In this document: in pieces, positions 33,294 through 40,432 of the stretch
How positions within the stretch are numbered: position 1 is the stretch's first letter
How the letters are laid out: each line of letters begins with the position of its first letter
NCBI GenBank assembly: GCA_011525625.1
Contig: WYAX01000014.1
Coordinates: 1 to 64,000 of the forward strand
From: Nitrospira defluvii
GTDB taxonomy: Bacteria; Nitrospirota; Nitrospiria; Nitrospirales; Nitrospiraceae
DNA: 64,000 nt
Direction of reading: 5' to 3'
Translations under genes and position numbers: made by a program
The notes under the pieces: model-generated
The model's input: only the letters and a program-made list of their open reading frames with translations
Database searches by the model: none
What the model was told of the DNA's origin: nothing

Positions 33294-33799
33294 ATCGATT
33301 CGGTTCCTTTCGTCTGCACGCCCGTGTTCGTCAGTCTCGCGGAGAGGCATCGTCTCAAGAGATCTCGCGCAGGTTGCTGATACCGCATCAGTACGGCGGC
33401 CATGAGGCTGCCCACGAGATCATTCAGGAGGTCGGGGAAGGAGGCTTCACGGCTGGGAACCGTTCCCTGCGCAACTTCAGTCCAGAGTCCAAACACCAGT
33501 GTACCCAAGACACCAACCGGAACCGCATAGCGCACCGGCCATCCTCGCCGGCGCAATCCCCACATGACCATCCACGCCAGCATGCCGTAGGCCGGGATAT
33601 GTGCCTCGTCGCGCCAGTTTCCCGGCACGAATTCGATGAGAGTGCCGGTCACGCCTGCGCCTGGGGCCGCGACGGCGAGGCCCACGAGGAACCCCATGTA
33701 GCTGATGATGACGGCACCGACGAACAACATGTGAGGGAGCGTCTCCGGTAACGGCTTACAACCAGCGCAGAGTACCGTGCAGCGTGGAAGAACCGCCAT
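33290..33799 (-). CDS. VanZ-family membrane protein
   Basis: Encodes up to 169 residues with four membrane helices. The region FGLWTEVAQGTVPSREASFPDLLNDLVGSLMAA is the VanZ signature (conserved E...Q and D..aN..G). VanZ-like proteins modify sensitivity to cell-wall antibiotics in some bacteria, but most are uncharacterised. GAAGGA lies just before the ATG at 33799; an internal ATG at 33730 is possible. The stop overlaps the PilZ start by 4 bases (ATGA), so the two are cotranslated. Confidence 0.8.
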   Translation of the reverse strand: MAVLPRCTVLCAGCKPLPETLPHMLFVGAVIISYMGFLVGLAVAAPGAGVTGTLIEFVPGNWRDEAHIPAYGMLAWMVMWGLRRRGWPVRYAVPVGVLGTLVFGLWTEVAQGTVPSREASFPDLLNDLVGSLMAAVLMRYQQPARDLLRRCLSARLTNTGVQTKGTESI

Positions 33800-33894
33800 C
33801 GGTCCTTCGGCCGAAGGGCTACTGCTTTGGAGGGGCGGAACGCGCGAGAGATCGGAAGTGCTGAAGAGAGACCGAAGAGAGTCGACCGGGGCTC

Positions 33895-34407
33895 TCAGGC
33901 CTTCTTGTCAGGTGTTTGGTGATGCCATTGAGTAGGTGAGGCTGCAGAGGCCTGATAGGCCTGTCCGAAGCCGAGCACCAGATGGGCGTCTCGCATCCGC
34001 AGTTCCCACAAGGCAAAGTCGCCGAACCCGAACATCATCTTCGACTGGGGGAACTTGGCCAGATACCGTTGTTTGACCGACTCATACGATTCGTGGTCGA
34101 CGGGGAGGATGCGTGCGGTTCCCTGCACATTGAGGCGTTGAAGCGCCAGGGGGTTTTTGCCAGGCTCGTCCGGTTCGGCGATAAACAGGCTGACACGGAA
34201 ATCTTCCAAGAGGTGTTGGGTGTGCAGCGCCAGGCGACTCAGGTGGAGATAGGCGCAAGACCAATCTGCACCCAGCAAGTAAGGGACATGCGAGCCGAAG
34301 GGATGGCCGTTTCTGAGGGTCAGTAACACGCCGGTTCGCGCTCCTGTGATCAGGTGTTCGTACGCGGCTTGAATCTCTTCGTTCGGTTTCGAATCCTGCA
34401 TAGGCAT
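33895..34407 (-). CDS. pyridoxamine 5'-phosphate oxidase-like FMN-binding protein
   Basis: Encodes 170 residues with a split-barrel flavin-binding fold (about 15-130): ARTGVLLTLRNGHPFGSHVPYLL, LHLSRLALHTQHLLEDFRVSLFI, RLNVQGTARILP. The layout is that of the HugZ/PNPOx-like group, which bind FMN, F420 or haem and reduce or sequester small molecules. The start at 34407 is set by a near-perfect GGAGGTGA 4-5 bases upstream. It lies ~95 bases downstream of VanZ in the genome and is divergent from the lipoprotein cluster. Confidence 0.85.
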   Translation of the reverse strand: MPMQDSKPNEEIQAAYEHLITGARTGVLLTLRNGHPFGSHVPYLLGADWSCAYLHLSRLALHTQHLLEDFRVSLFIAEPDEPGKNPLALQRLNVQGTARILPVDHESYESVKQRYLAKFPQSKMMFGFGDFALWELRMRDAHLVLGFGQAYQASAASPTQWHHQTPDKKA

Positions 34408-34590
34408 TGACTCACCTCCACTTGCTGCATTGTAGCGGGCCGGAGACAATTGTCCAGTATCCAACGAGGTTGGCACGGCGGGGATTTGGAGTGTGCTGCA
34501 ATCGACTCGTTGCCTGACGTGTCCGGGAAGGCTAAGATGGGACGGCAATTGAACCGTCGACCGGCGACGCGAGGAAGGGAGAGGCAGACG

Positions 34591-34992
34591 ATGAGACATT
34601 CGCACTGGGGCATGGCGTTGGTAGGAATATGCATATTGATCGGGCTGACCGGCTGCGGCGGAAAACAAGCGGAGATCAAGGAAGACCGGCTGACCGTCGG
34701 ACGGGTACAAGGAGAAGTGAAGGTCGGTATGTCGGCCGCTCAGGTCGCCGAATTGCTGGGGTCGCCGAACATCGTGACCACGGACGACAAACGCCGTGAG
34801 GTGTGGATTTATGACAAGGTGTCGACCGACCGAGTGGACACGGCGAGCTCGACCTACGCCGGATTGATCATTTTGGGCGCGAACTCCAGCGATCGTTCCA
34901 GTTCGCAGCGGCAACGGACCCTGACGATCATCATCAAGTACGACGAAGACAAGAAGGTTCGCGACTTTGCCTACAACTCGACGCAATTCTAG
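34591..34992 (+). CDS. SmpA/OmlA (BamE)-like lipoprotein
   Basis: Encodes 133 residues. The signal peptide WGMALVGICILIGLTGC has lipobox LTGC. The mature part carries a SmpA/OmlA-type domain: VKVGMSAAQVAELLGSPNIV, then REVWIYDK and a late strand LTIIIKYDEDKKVRDF. In other bacteria this fold belongs to BamE, part of the outer-membrane assembly complex, but many paralogues have other jobs. The start was chosen for GGGAGAGG upstream and the signal peptide. It heads a tandem of four lipoprotein genes (34591-36646). Confidence 0.88.
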   Translation: MRHSHWGMALVGICILIGLTGCGGKQAEIKEDRLTVGRVQGEVKVGMSAAQVAELLGSPNIVTTDDKRREVWIYDKVSTDRVDTASSTYAGLIILGANSSDRSSSQRQRTLTIIIKYDEDKKVRDFAYNSTQF

Positions 34993-35584
34993 ACGGATCG
35001 GCCGGAGGCAGCCGCGCGTCTTGGCGGCCCTTCTGCTTGCCGTGGCACTGCCGATGCTCCTGGCCGGCTGCGCTCAACCGACGCAGCCGGCGGAGTTCTT
35101 TCAACTGACGCCGGAGAGCAGTGCGAACCGAGCCATGCAAACACGTGTGTTCGAGACCGCCACCGATCGTGAATTGTTGTCGGCCTCGGCCGCCGCGCTC
35201 CAAGACCTCGGATTTCAGATTGAGGAGAGCGTGGGGGAGGTCGGATTTTTGCGGGCAGCGAAGGAGCGGAGCGCTCGCGAATACGGACAGTATCGCAATC
35301 GGTTTTTCGTCTGGTTGCTGACGCTCGGCCATGTGCTCATCCCGGTCGACCTGCACCAAAAAGTCGCAGCGACCATCGTTGCCAGACCTATCAGCGACGA
35401 CAAATCCCGGCAAGAAGTGCGAATCATCTTCTACCGCGTGGTGTGGAAAGGGGACGGACAGGCGGACCGCAATTATATCCCCCCGGGTGAACAAAAAATG
35501 GAGATGATCCGCGATCAGGAAATCTATCAGCAATTTTTTGCGAAACTTTCCAAAGCCGTCTTTTTGGAGCCGCATGCGATCTAA
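34967..35584 (+). CDS. lipoprotein, tandem paralogue 1 of 3
   Basis: Encodes 205 residues from a TTG start overlapping the previous gene by 26 bases; TTG at 35021 is an alternative, both leaving lipobox LAGC intact. The mature domain shows a pattern shared with the next two genes: MQTRVFETATDRELLSASA, ALQDLGFQIEE, VGFLRAAKE near residue 85, and IYQQFFAKLSKAVFL at the C-terminus. It differs by a ~50-residue insert with a hydrophobic stretch (FFVWLLTLGHVLIPVDLHQ). I know no characterised family. It acts presumably at the outer membrane with its neighbours. Confidence 0.85.
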   Translation: MPTTRRNSRRIGRRQPRVLAALLLAVALPMLLAGCAQPTQPAEFFQLTPESSANRAMQTRVFETATDRELLSASAAALQDLGFQIEESVGEVGFLRAAKERSAREYGQYRNRFFVWLLTLGHVLIPVDLHQKVAATIVARPISDDKSRQEVRIIFYRVVWKGDGQADRNYIPPGEQKMEMIRDQEIYQQFFAKLSKAVFLEPHAI

Positions 35585-35596
35585 ACGTGAGGACAC

Positions 35597-36034
35597 ATGA
35601 ACTGGACTTGGGGAATCAAGGCGATGGCGGTGGTGGCGGGGACTGTCCTTCTCCACGGGTGTGTCGCGCCGGAGCCACGGCAGGAACTTTTTACGCCGAC
35701 CGATGCGCAGATGAAAATCCGGAGCGCGCAGACGCGTTCGTTCGAGGTGAAAGATCAGGCCATCGCGATGCGGGGGGTGATCGCCGCGCTACAGGATCTT
35801 GGCTTCATCATCGAACGAGCCAATGAGCCGCTCGGACTCGTGACGGCGGCGCGCTTCGCCGAACCAAACTATTACGACGTGCTCGGCGTTACGGTGACCG
35901 TGCGCGCTCAGGAGGCCGGGAAAACGATGATCAGGGCCAATGCGATTTACAACAGCAAGCCCATCGACGATCCCAAGGTCTATCAGAATTTTTTTGCGGC
36001 GGTGGAGCGGTCATTGTTTCTGGTGAAGGACTAA
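35597..36034 (+). CDS. lipoprotein, tandem paralogue 2 of 3
   Basis: Encodes 145 residues, the shortest of the trio. Lipobox LHGC at about residues 19-22. Shared core: IRSAQTRSFEVKDQAIAM, ALQDLGFIIERANEPLGLVTA, and VYQNFFAAVERSLFLV. It begins 12 bases after paralogue 1 and ends 3 bases before paralogue 3. It probably represents the minimal form of the domain, since the other two carry inserts between the second and third conserved blocks. Confidence 0.87.
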   Translation: MNWTWGIKAMAVVAGTVLLHGCVAPEPRQELFTPTDAQMKIRSAQTRSFEVKDQAIAMRGVIAALQDLGFIIERANEPLGLVTAARFAEPNYYDVLGVTVTVRAQEAGKTMIRANAIYNSKPIDDPKVYQNFFAAVERSLFLVKD

Positions 36035-36037
36035 CCG

Positions 36038-36646
36038 GTGCGTCGCCTGTGCGTCTCTGAGGGGATCGTCGCCTGGCCGGGCGTGTTCCGCAGCCCTCTT
36101 GCGACGGTTGGTCTGTTGTTGTGGCTCCTGTCGACGCTCGGGTGTTCACCCTATGAGTGGCGTCACGAAAACCAATGGGAGTCGAGGGATCAAATCTGGC
36201 TGTCCGAGTCCAGCCAGGTGAAGGTGCGTGCTGCGCAAAGCCGGATCTTCGACACCACCGATCGTCTGAAAACTATCCAAGCGGTCGTCTCCACCTGCCA
36301 GGATCTTGGATTTGCGGTGGACGTACTTGATGAGACGCTGGGTATCGTCTCTGCCAAAAAGTTTGACGACTATGAACCCTCGCGTCTCCATGACGCGTCC
36401 TACCACTTGTACCGGGACGATGGCCTCTTGATCCTCACGCGACAGTTCCGAAGCTGGGGGCCGTTTTATCACCGCAGCAACCTTGTGCGTCTGACCGTGA
36501 CCGTCCGACCGCGCGGGACGACGCAGTTGGTCGTACGGGCCAGTGCCCAGTATTACCTCAAAGCCGTCGAATCGCCTGAGCCCTACCAACAGTTTTTTCG
36601 TACGCTCGAGCAAGCGTTGTTTGTGCAAGCCAATATGCTGCCGTAA
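36038..36646 (+). CDS. lipoprotein, tandem paralogue 3 of 3
   Basis: Encodes 202 residues from GTG. The signal peptide SPLATVGLLLWLLSTLGC has lipobox TLGC. Shared core: VRAAQSRIFDTTDRLKTIQ, TCQDLGFAVDVLDETLGIVSAKKF, and PYQQFFRTLEQALFV. A ~45-residue insert (about 112-150) rich in Tyr, Arg and His separates blocks two and three. It starts 3 bases after paralogue 2, so the set is one transcription unit. It ends convergent with the oxygenase-like gene 48 bases away. Confidence 0.85.
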   Translation: MRRLCVSEGIVAWPGVFRSPLATVGLLLWLLSTLGCSPYEWRHENQWESRDQIWLSESSQVKVRAAQSRIFDTTDRLKTIQAVVSTCQDLGFAVDVLDETLGIVSAKKFDDYEPSRLHDASYHLYRDDGLLILTRQFRSWGPFYHRSNLVRLTVTVRPRGTTQLVVRASAQYYLKAVESPEPYQQFFRTLEQALFVQANMLP

Positions 36647-36694
36647 GCCGGTGATGCTTCGCGGACGCTGTGGATGGTTGGTAGCGGCGAACGG

Positions 36695-37405
36695 TCAGCG
36701 GCTGGGTTGGCCGGCGACAGTCTTCTGAGTTTCGTTGAACGTCGCGGACGTCAACACCGGATCGAGGTTAAACGCCACACTGATTCGAGGCGCCACTCCA
36801 TGATACGTATTCACGGCATGAAACAGCCACCCAGGAAACAACAGACACTGACCTGAAGCCGGAGTATAGGAGATGCTGGTGCCGGCATCATGTAATTCGG
36901 TCATGCTGTATTGGAGATAGGGCGCCAGCATGCGCGGCAGGCAGCCCCGTGGATCATAAATCTGCAACTCTCCGCCCTTCTCCTGTTCAGGGCACACTTC
37001 CCCCACATCGACGTAATAGACCCCAGCCCAAAAACTGCCCGGATGTGAGTGGGCTGCATTGGCGCCGCCGTGCCGTTGCACGTTGGCCCACACTTCAACC
37101 ACATCCCAGTCGGGTCGGCGATGTCCATGGCTGCAGCGCTCGGATAGAGTCGTGACTTGTTTGGCCACTTCGATCACAGGCGCAAACAAAGCCCGTAACG
37201 GCTCACCCGCCCACTCCAGCATCGACAGATCGTGCGGAGAAGACCAACCGATGACCTCCGTGTCCCGGTGCGTCGGAACGGAGGCTTCACGCTGCAAAAT
37301 TAATTCGGAAAGCGCGGCGTTGATGCGTTGGTAGTCAGCCGGAGTGAATACCAGCAGAGGCGTGGAAAAAAGCGGCGTGAGCTGGATCTCGATCTCGGTC
37401 GGCAT
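36695..37405 (-). CDS. putative Fe(II)/2-oxoglutarate-type oxygenase (TIGR02466-like)
   Basis: Encodes 236 residues. The jelly-roll iron site is suggested by HSHPGSFWAGVYYVDVGE and by the late LLFPGWLFHAVNTYHG, with RISVAFNLDP as the final 2-oxoglutarate Arg strand. This is the pattern of the TIGR02466 group of putative 2OG-Fe(II) oxygenases. The substrate is unknown. The start ATG at 37405 begins the conserved domain (TEIEIQLTPLFSTPL); no good SD is visible, and a start at 37465 remains possible. Confidence 0.8.
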   Translation of the reverse strand: MPTEIEIQLTPLFSTPLLVFTPADYQRINAALSELILQREASVPTHRDTEVIGWSSPHDLSMLEWAGEPLRALFAPVIEVAKQVTTLSERCSHGHRRPDWDVVEVWANVQRHGGANAAHSHPGSFWAGVYYVDVGEVCPEQEKGGELQIYDPRGCLPRMLAPYLQYSMTELHDAGTSISYTPASGQCLLFPGWLFHAVNTYHGVAPRISVAFNLDPVLTSATFNETQKTVAGQPSR

Positions 37406-37589
37406 GGAGGGTGTCCCATACTGATCTACGACCGTCGATGCGCCGCACGGTAGCCTCCGATACAAACGAAAGTCAACCTAGGGATTTGCCCAGGGCGCTC
37501 CAACGGAACGGTGCCACGGTATGAGTGCCTCCATGTGCGGCATGGACGCACAGGGGTAACCCGTCTGCGTTGAAAAGGCGGCGATCGGC

Positions 37590-37618
37590 TTGACAGCCCT
37601 TGGCGGCCGGCCTAGCCT
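37590..37618 (+). promoter_or_regulatory. sigma-70-type promoter candidate
   Basis: TTGACA (37590-37595), a 17-base spacer and TAGCCT (37613-37618), ~67 bases ahead of the small gene at 37686. A perfect -35 hexamer with optimal spacing; the -10 is weaker. Confidence 0.5.
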
Positions 37619-37685
37619 GGAGCAGGCGAGGGGCCTTGTGGTGCCGCAACAAACCGGCAATGGGCGCAAAGAATAGGAACGAACG

Positions 37686-37868
37686 ATGAAAAATGTTGAG
37701 ATGAGCGTCGAGGGTACTCTGTTGACCATCAAAGTGGATTTATCGAAAGAATTCGGACCGTCGGCCTCGGGGAAGACGACCATCATCGCCTCCACCGAGG
37801 GCAATGTGACGATTCCAGGGCGAGAGGAGAAGATCGGGCTGAACGTCTATCGTAAGAAAACAGCATGA
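37686..37868 (+). CDS. small conserved-looking basic protein
   Basis: Encodes 60 residues with three predicted beta strands (VEMSVEGTLLTIKVDLS, TTIIASTEGNVTIPG, IGLNVYRK) around a GPSASGKT turn, which looks like a P-loop by chance since the protein is too short for an NTPase. AGGAACG lies upstream. A promoter candidate is at 37590-37618. The stop overlaps an ATG (ATGA at 37865) that opens the long frame of the next regulator. Function unknown. Confidence 0.72.
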   Translation: MKNVEMSVEGTLLTIKVDLSKEFGPSASGKTTIIASTEGNVTIPGREEKIGLNVYRKKTA

Positions 37869-38029
37869 CCAGGGTCGTCCGTGAGGCGTCGCTGAAGCGG
37901 CCTGTGTGCCCGACCGTTGTGACGCATCGCATCTATGCCCGATATGCCGCTGGATTCTTGCCGTTAAAGGGAGGACAATACCGAACAACGCAGTGGAACG
38001 GTCGCACCTCTCAGGTTTCGTCGGACGCT

Positions 38030-39556
38030 ATGCTGATGTCCACGCCGGTTTCCACGCAGCCCGCTCCTACGATTCTCATTGTCGATGACGATCCCGACAT
38101 TTCCCTCGTTCTCCAAGATTTGCTCGAGCACGCCGGCTATTGTGTTCAGGTGGCCGGAACTGGCGCGGATGCTCTTGCCAAGGTCAAGGCGAAGTCTTTC
38201 TCCGCGGTGCTGCTGGATTTGATGCTTCCCGACATGGACGGGCTCTCCGTGTTGACCCTCGTGAAAGAACTTGATCCGGTCCTGCCGGTGATTATGTTGA
38301 CAGCGTTTGTGGAGGTGGCGAAGAAACATGCGTCTCTCACCGAAGGCGCGTTCGGGTACCTGACGAAACCCTATGATGGGGAGGAGGTGAAGGCGCTGAT
38401 CAAGAGGGCGGTCGGGGTCAAATATCTTTCCCTGGAAGCCGCCTCAGCTCGGCAGGCCTTAACCGCCAGCGAAGAGCGATTTCGAGAGGTCGTCCAGACT
38501 GCCCCCGACGCCATTGTGCTGGCCGATGGAGAGGGCTTTATCCTGTCATGGAATAGCGCGGCGGAACGCCTGTTCGGGTATGCAGCCGCAGAGATTCTGG
38601 GACAGTCGCTCACGAGAATCATGCCGGAACGGTACCGTGCCGACCATGAACGGGCATTGGCGCGGGTGCGCACGACCGGAGACCTGCGTCTGAAGGGCAC
38701 CGTCGTCACCATGCACGGGTTGCATCAGGACGGACGGGAGTTTCCCATCGAGATGTCGCTCAGCAGTTGGATGTCCGGCGGGCAACGGGTGCATTGCGGC
38801 ATTGTGCGCGACATCACGGCGCGAAAGGAAGCAGAGGCACGGTTGCTCCAGCAGCAGATCGAGCAACAGGTTCTCCTGGATTTGATCCCCGCGATGGTCT
38901 GGTACAAGGATTCACACAACCGTATTCTGCGCGCGAATCGGCGGGCTGCCGAGTCGTTGCACAAGAGCGTGGCGGAGATCGAAGGCCATCCCACCGATGA
39001 ATTTTATCCGGACGAGGCCGAGCGGTATCATCAGGACGATTTGGAGGTGATCGTATCCGGGCGCGCGAAACTCGGCATCGTCGAGCCGTATCGGGCCGGT
39101 TCGGGTGAGAAGCGTTGGGTGCAGACCGACAAGGTGCCCTATCTCGACACGCGAGGCACGGTGGTAGGCGTCTTAGTATTTGCGCAGGACATTACCGAGC
39201 GGAAACGGCAGGAGGCGGCCTCTCAGGATCGGGAGGACTTGCTGCGCCTCGTGATGGAGTCGGCGATGAATAGCCTCGTCGTGGCCGACGTGGAGGGTAA
39301 GATCGAGATGGCCAATAGGCAGGCGGAGCAGCAATTCGGCTACGAGGTTGGCGAACTCCCCGGTCAACTGCTGATGCAGGTGTTAGCCCATCCGCTGTGC
39401 GATACTATTGCTATGACGGCACCTGAGGTCGGACATGGAATGGGAAGGCGCAAAGACGGTACCGAATTCCCAGTTCGTATCCAGGTTCGACGGTTGGACA
39501 CGTCGACGGGTGTGCATGTCGTCGTGGCGATCTCTCCCGCGGAAGTGCCCGCATGA
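38030..39556 (+). CDS. REC-PAS-PAS-PAS regulator without output domain
   Basis: Encodes 508 residues from the ATG at 38030. A receiver domain (about 15-130) has ILIVDDDPDIS, the phosphoacceptor Asp in LLDLMLPDMDG, the Thr in IMLTAF and the Lys in YLTKPYDGEE. Three PAS domains follow (about 145-275, 290-410, 425-505), each with 'WN.AAERLFGY'-, 'RANRRAAESL'- or 'MANRQAEQQFGYEVG'-like strands and C-terminal DITARKEAE and DITERKRQE caps. No kinase, GGDEF, EAL or DNA-binding domain follows. The frame is open back to 37865, where ATGA overlaps the small gene; that longer start would add 55 basic, non-REC residues. It probably relays through protein contacts. Confidence 0.88.
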   Translation: MLMSTPVSTQPAPTILIVDDDPDISLVLQDLLEHAGYCVQVAGTGADALAKVKAKSFSAVLLDLMLPDMDGLSVLTLVKELDPVLPVIMLTAFVEVAKKHASLTEGAFGYLTKPYDGEEVKALIKRAVGVKYLSLEAASARQALTASEERFREVVQTAPDAIVLADGEGFILSWNSAAERLFGYAAAEILGQSLTRIMPERYRADHERALARVRTTGDLRLKGTVVTMHGLHQDGREFPIEMSLSSWMSGGQRVHCGIVRDITARKEAEARLLQQQIEQQVLLDLIPAMVWYKDSHNRILRANRRAAESLHKSVAEIEGHPTDEFYPDEAERYHQDDLEVIVSGRAKLGIVEPYRAGSGEKRWVQTDKVPYLDTRGTVVGVLVFAQDITERKRQEAASQDREDLLRLVMESAMNSLVVADVEGKIEMANRQAEQQFGYEVGELPGQLLMQVLAHPLCDTIAMTAPEVGHGMGRRKDGTEFPVRIQVRRLDTSTGVHVVVAISPAEVPA

Positions 39557-40026
39557 ATCTTCGTTTCGTGTTCATTATCCTGGTTCTCTGTTTTCTCGGC
39601 CTGCTGCTCGTTCTCGGCATCCGTACGGCTGTTCTGTGGGTAAGAGCGCATTTTCCTCAACGTGCCAATACCATCCTTGCGGGCGTATCCATGGCTGCCG
39701 CAGCGGCGGCGGTGCTGTTGGCGGCTGAAGCCATGGATCAGCCGCTGTTCCGGCCGCACGATCTGCTCACCCTACAGGAACCCGTGGTGGCGAAGACGAT
39801 CCCTGCTGATCGTGGCGCCGGTAGCATGATGTGCGTGGTGGATATCCATGAACATCTCGGCGTGTTGGAAGTCGAAGTCGAACGAGGTTTGCTCAGAGCG
39901 AGGGTGGAGAGTAATAGCGCCGCAGGGCCCGTGTTCTGTCCGATCGGCGCGGAGGTGCGCATCGATCTCACCTGGCTTCATCGTGTTTCAGTGACGCGAC
40001 GACAGCCTCAGGTCAGCGGTTCATAG
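39553..40026 (+). CDS. two-span membrane protein coupled to the PAS regulator
   Basis: Encodes 157 residues. It overlaps the regulator stop by 4 bases (ATGA), so it is translationally coupled. Two transmembrane helices (FVFIILVLCFLGLLLVLGI and ILAGVSMAAAAAAVLLAAE) precede a ~90-residue domain with beta character and two cysteines (MMCVVDIHEHLG, VFCPIGAEVRIDL). It could be the membrane partner or target of the REC-PAS protein; the family is not recognised. Confidence 0.78.
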   Translation: MNLRFVFIILVLCFLGLLLVLGIRTAVLWVRAHFPQRANTILAGVSMAAAAAAVLLAAEAMDQPLFRPHDLLTLQEPVVAKTIPADRGAGSMMCVVDIHEHLGVLEVEVERGLLRARVESNSAAGPVFCPIGAEVRIDLTWLHRVSVTRRQPQVSGS

Positions 40027-40432
40027 CGGTGTGCGGCCGCTCTTGACTCACCGGTGCAGAGAGGCCTATCGTACCTGAGTGGGGGGAGTTAACGCCCCGG
40101 GGGAATATGTACAACAAGGGGATTGAGTGTTGAGGATGGTGTGCATGCCCGGCTCGTACCGGGAAGCCTGAAGTCCTCCCGAGATCTCCGCCGTATCTAC
40201 CTCTCCTCGGTAGGTGCGTCCTCCTCCCACCCAAATCCTTCCGCTGAGAAGATCCGTTCTTTCGATTCTTCCAACTCCTTCGCGGTCGGTTCGTTGCCAT
40301 CTCCTGATCAAACGAGAATCCCGTCAAGGCTTGACTCTCCTGGTTGTTCCCTGTAAACGACGAAGAGGATACGTATCGTGTCTGCGGGTTGTGTGCCGTC
40401 GTTCGTTGTGAATTCCTTGCTTGAGAGGTTGA
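40027..40432. other. 406-bp intergenic region before topoisomerase VI
   Basis: No gene. It contains a G/C-rich block (GGGGGGAGTTAACGCCCCGGGGG near 40080-40102, given here only as its palindromic GTTAAC core) and a weak promoter candidate TTGACT (40331-40336), 17-base spacer, TAAACG (40354-40359), ~75 bases before top6B. Confidence 0.4.

Noticed and set aside
33895-34986. Extended 363-codon reading of the FMN-binding protein gene
   Set aside because: The upstream half lies opposite the BamE-like lipoprotein gene and looks non-coding; a GGAGGTGA sits right before the ATG at 34407.
37716-37745. P-loop-like GPSASGKT in the 60-residue protein
   Set aside because: The protein is far too short for an NTPase, and the turn joins two beta strands.
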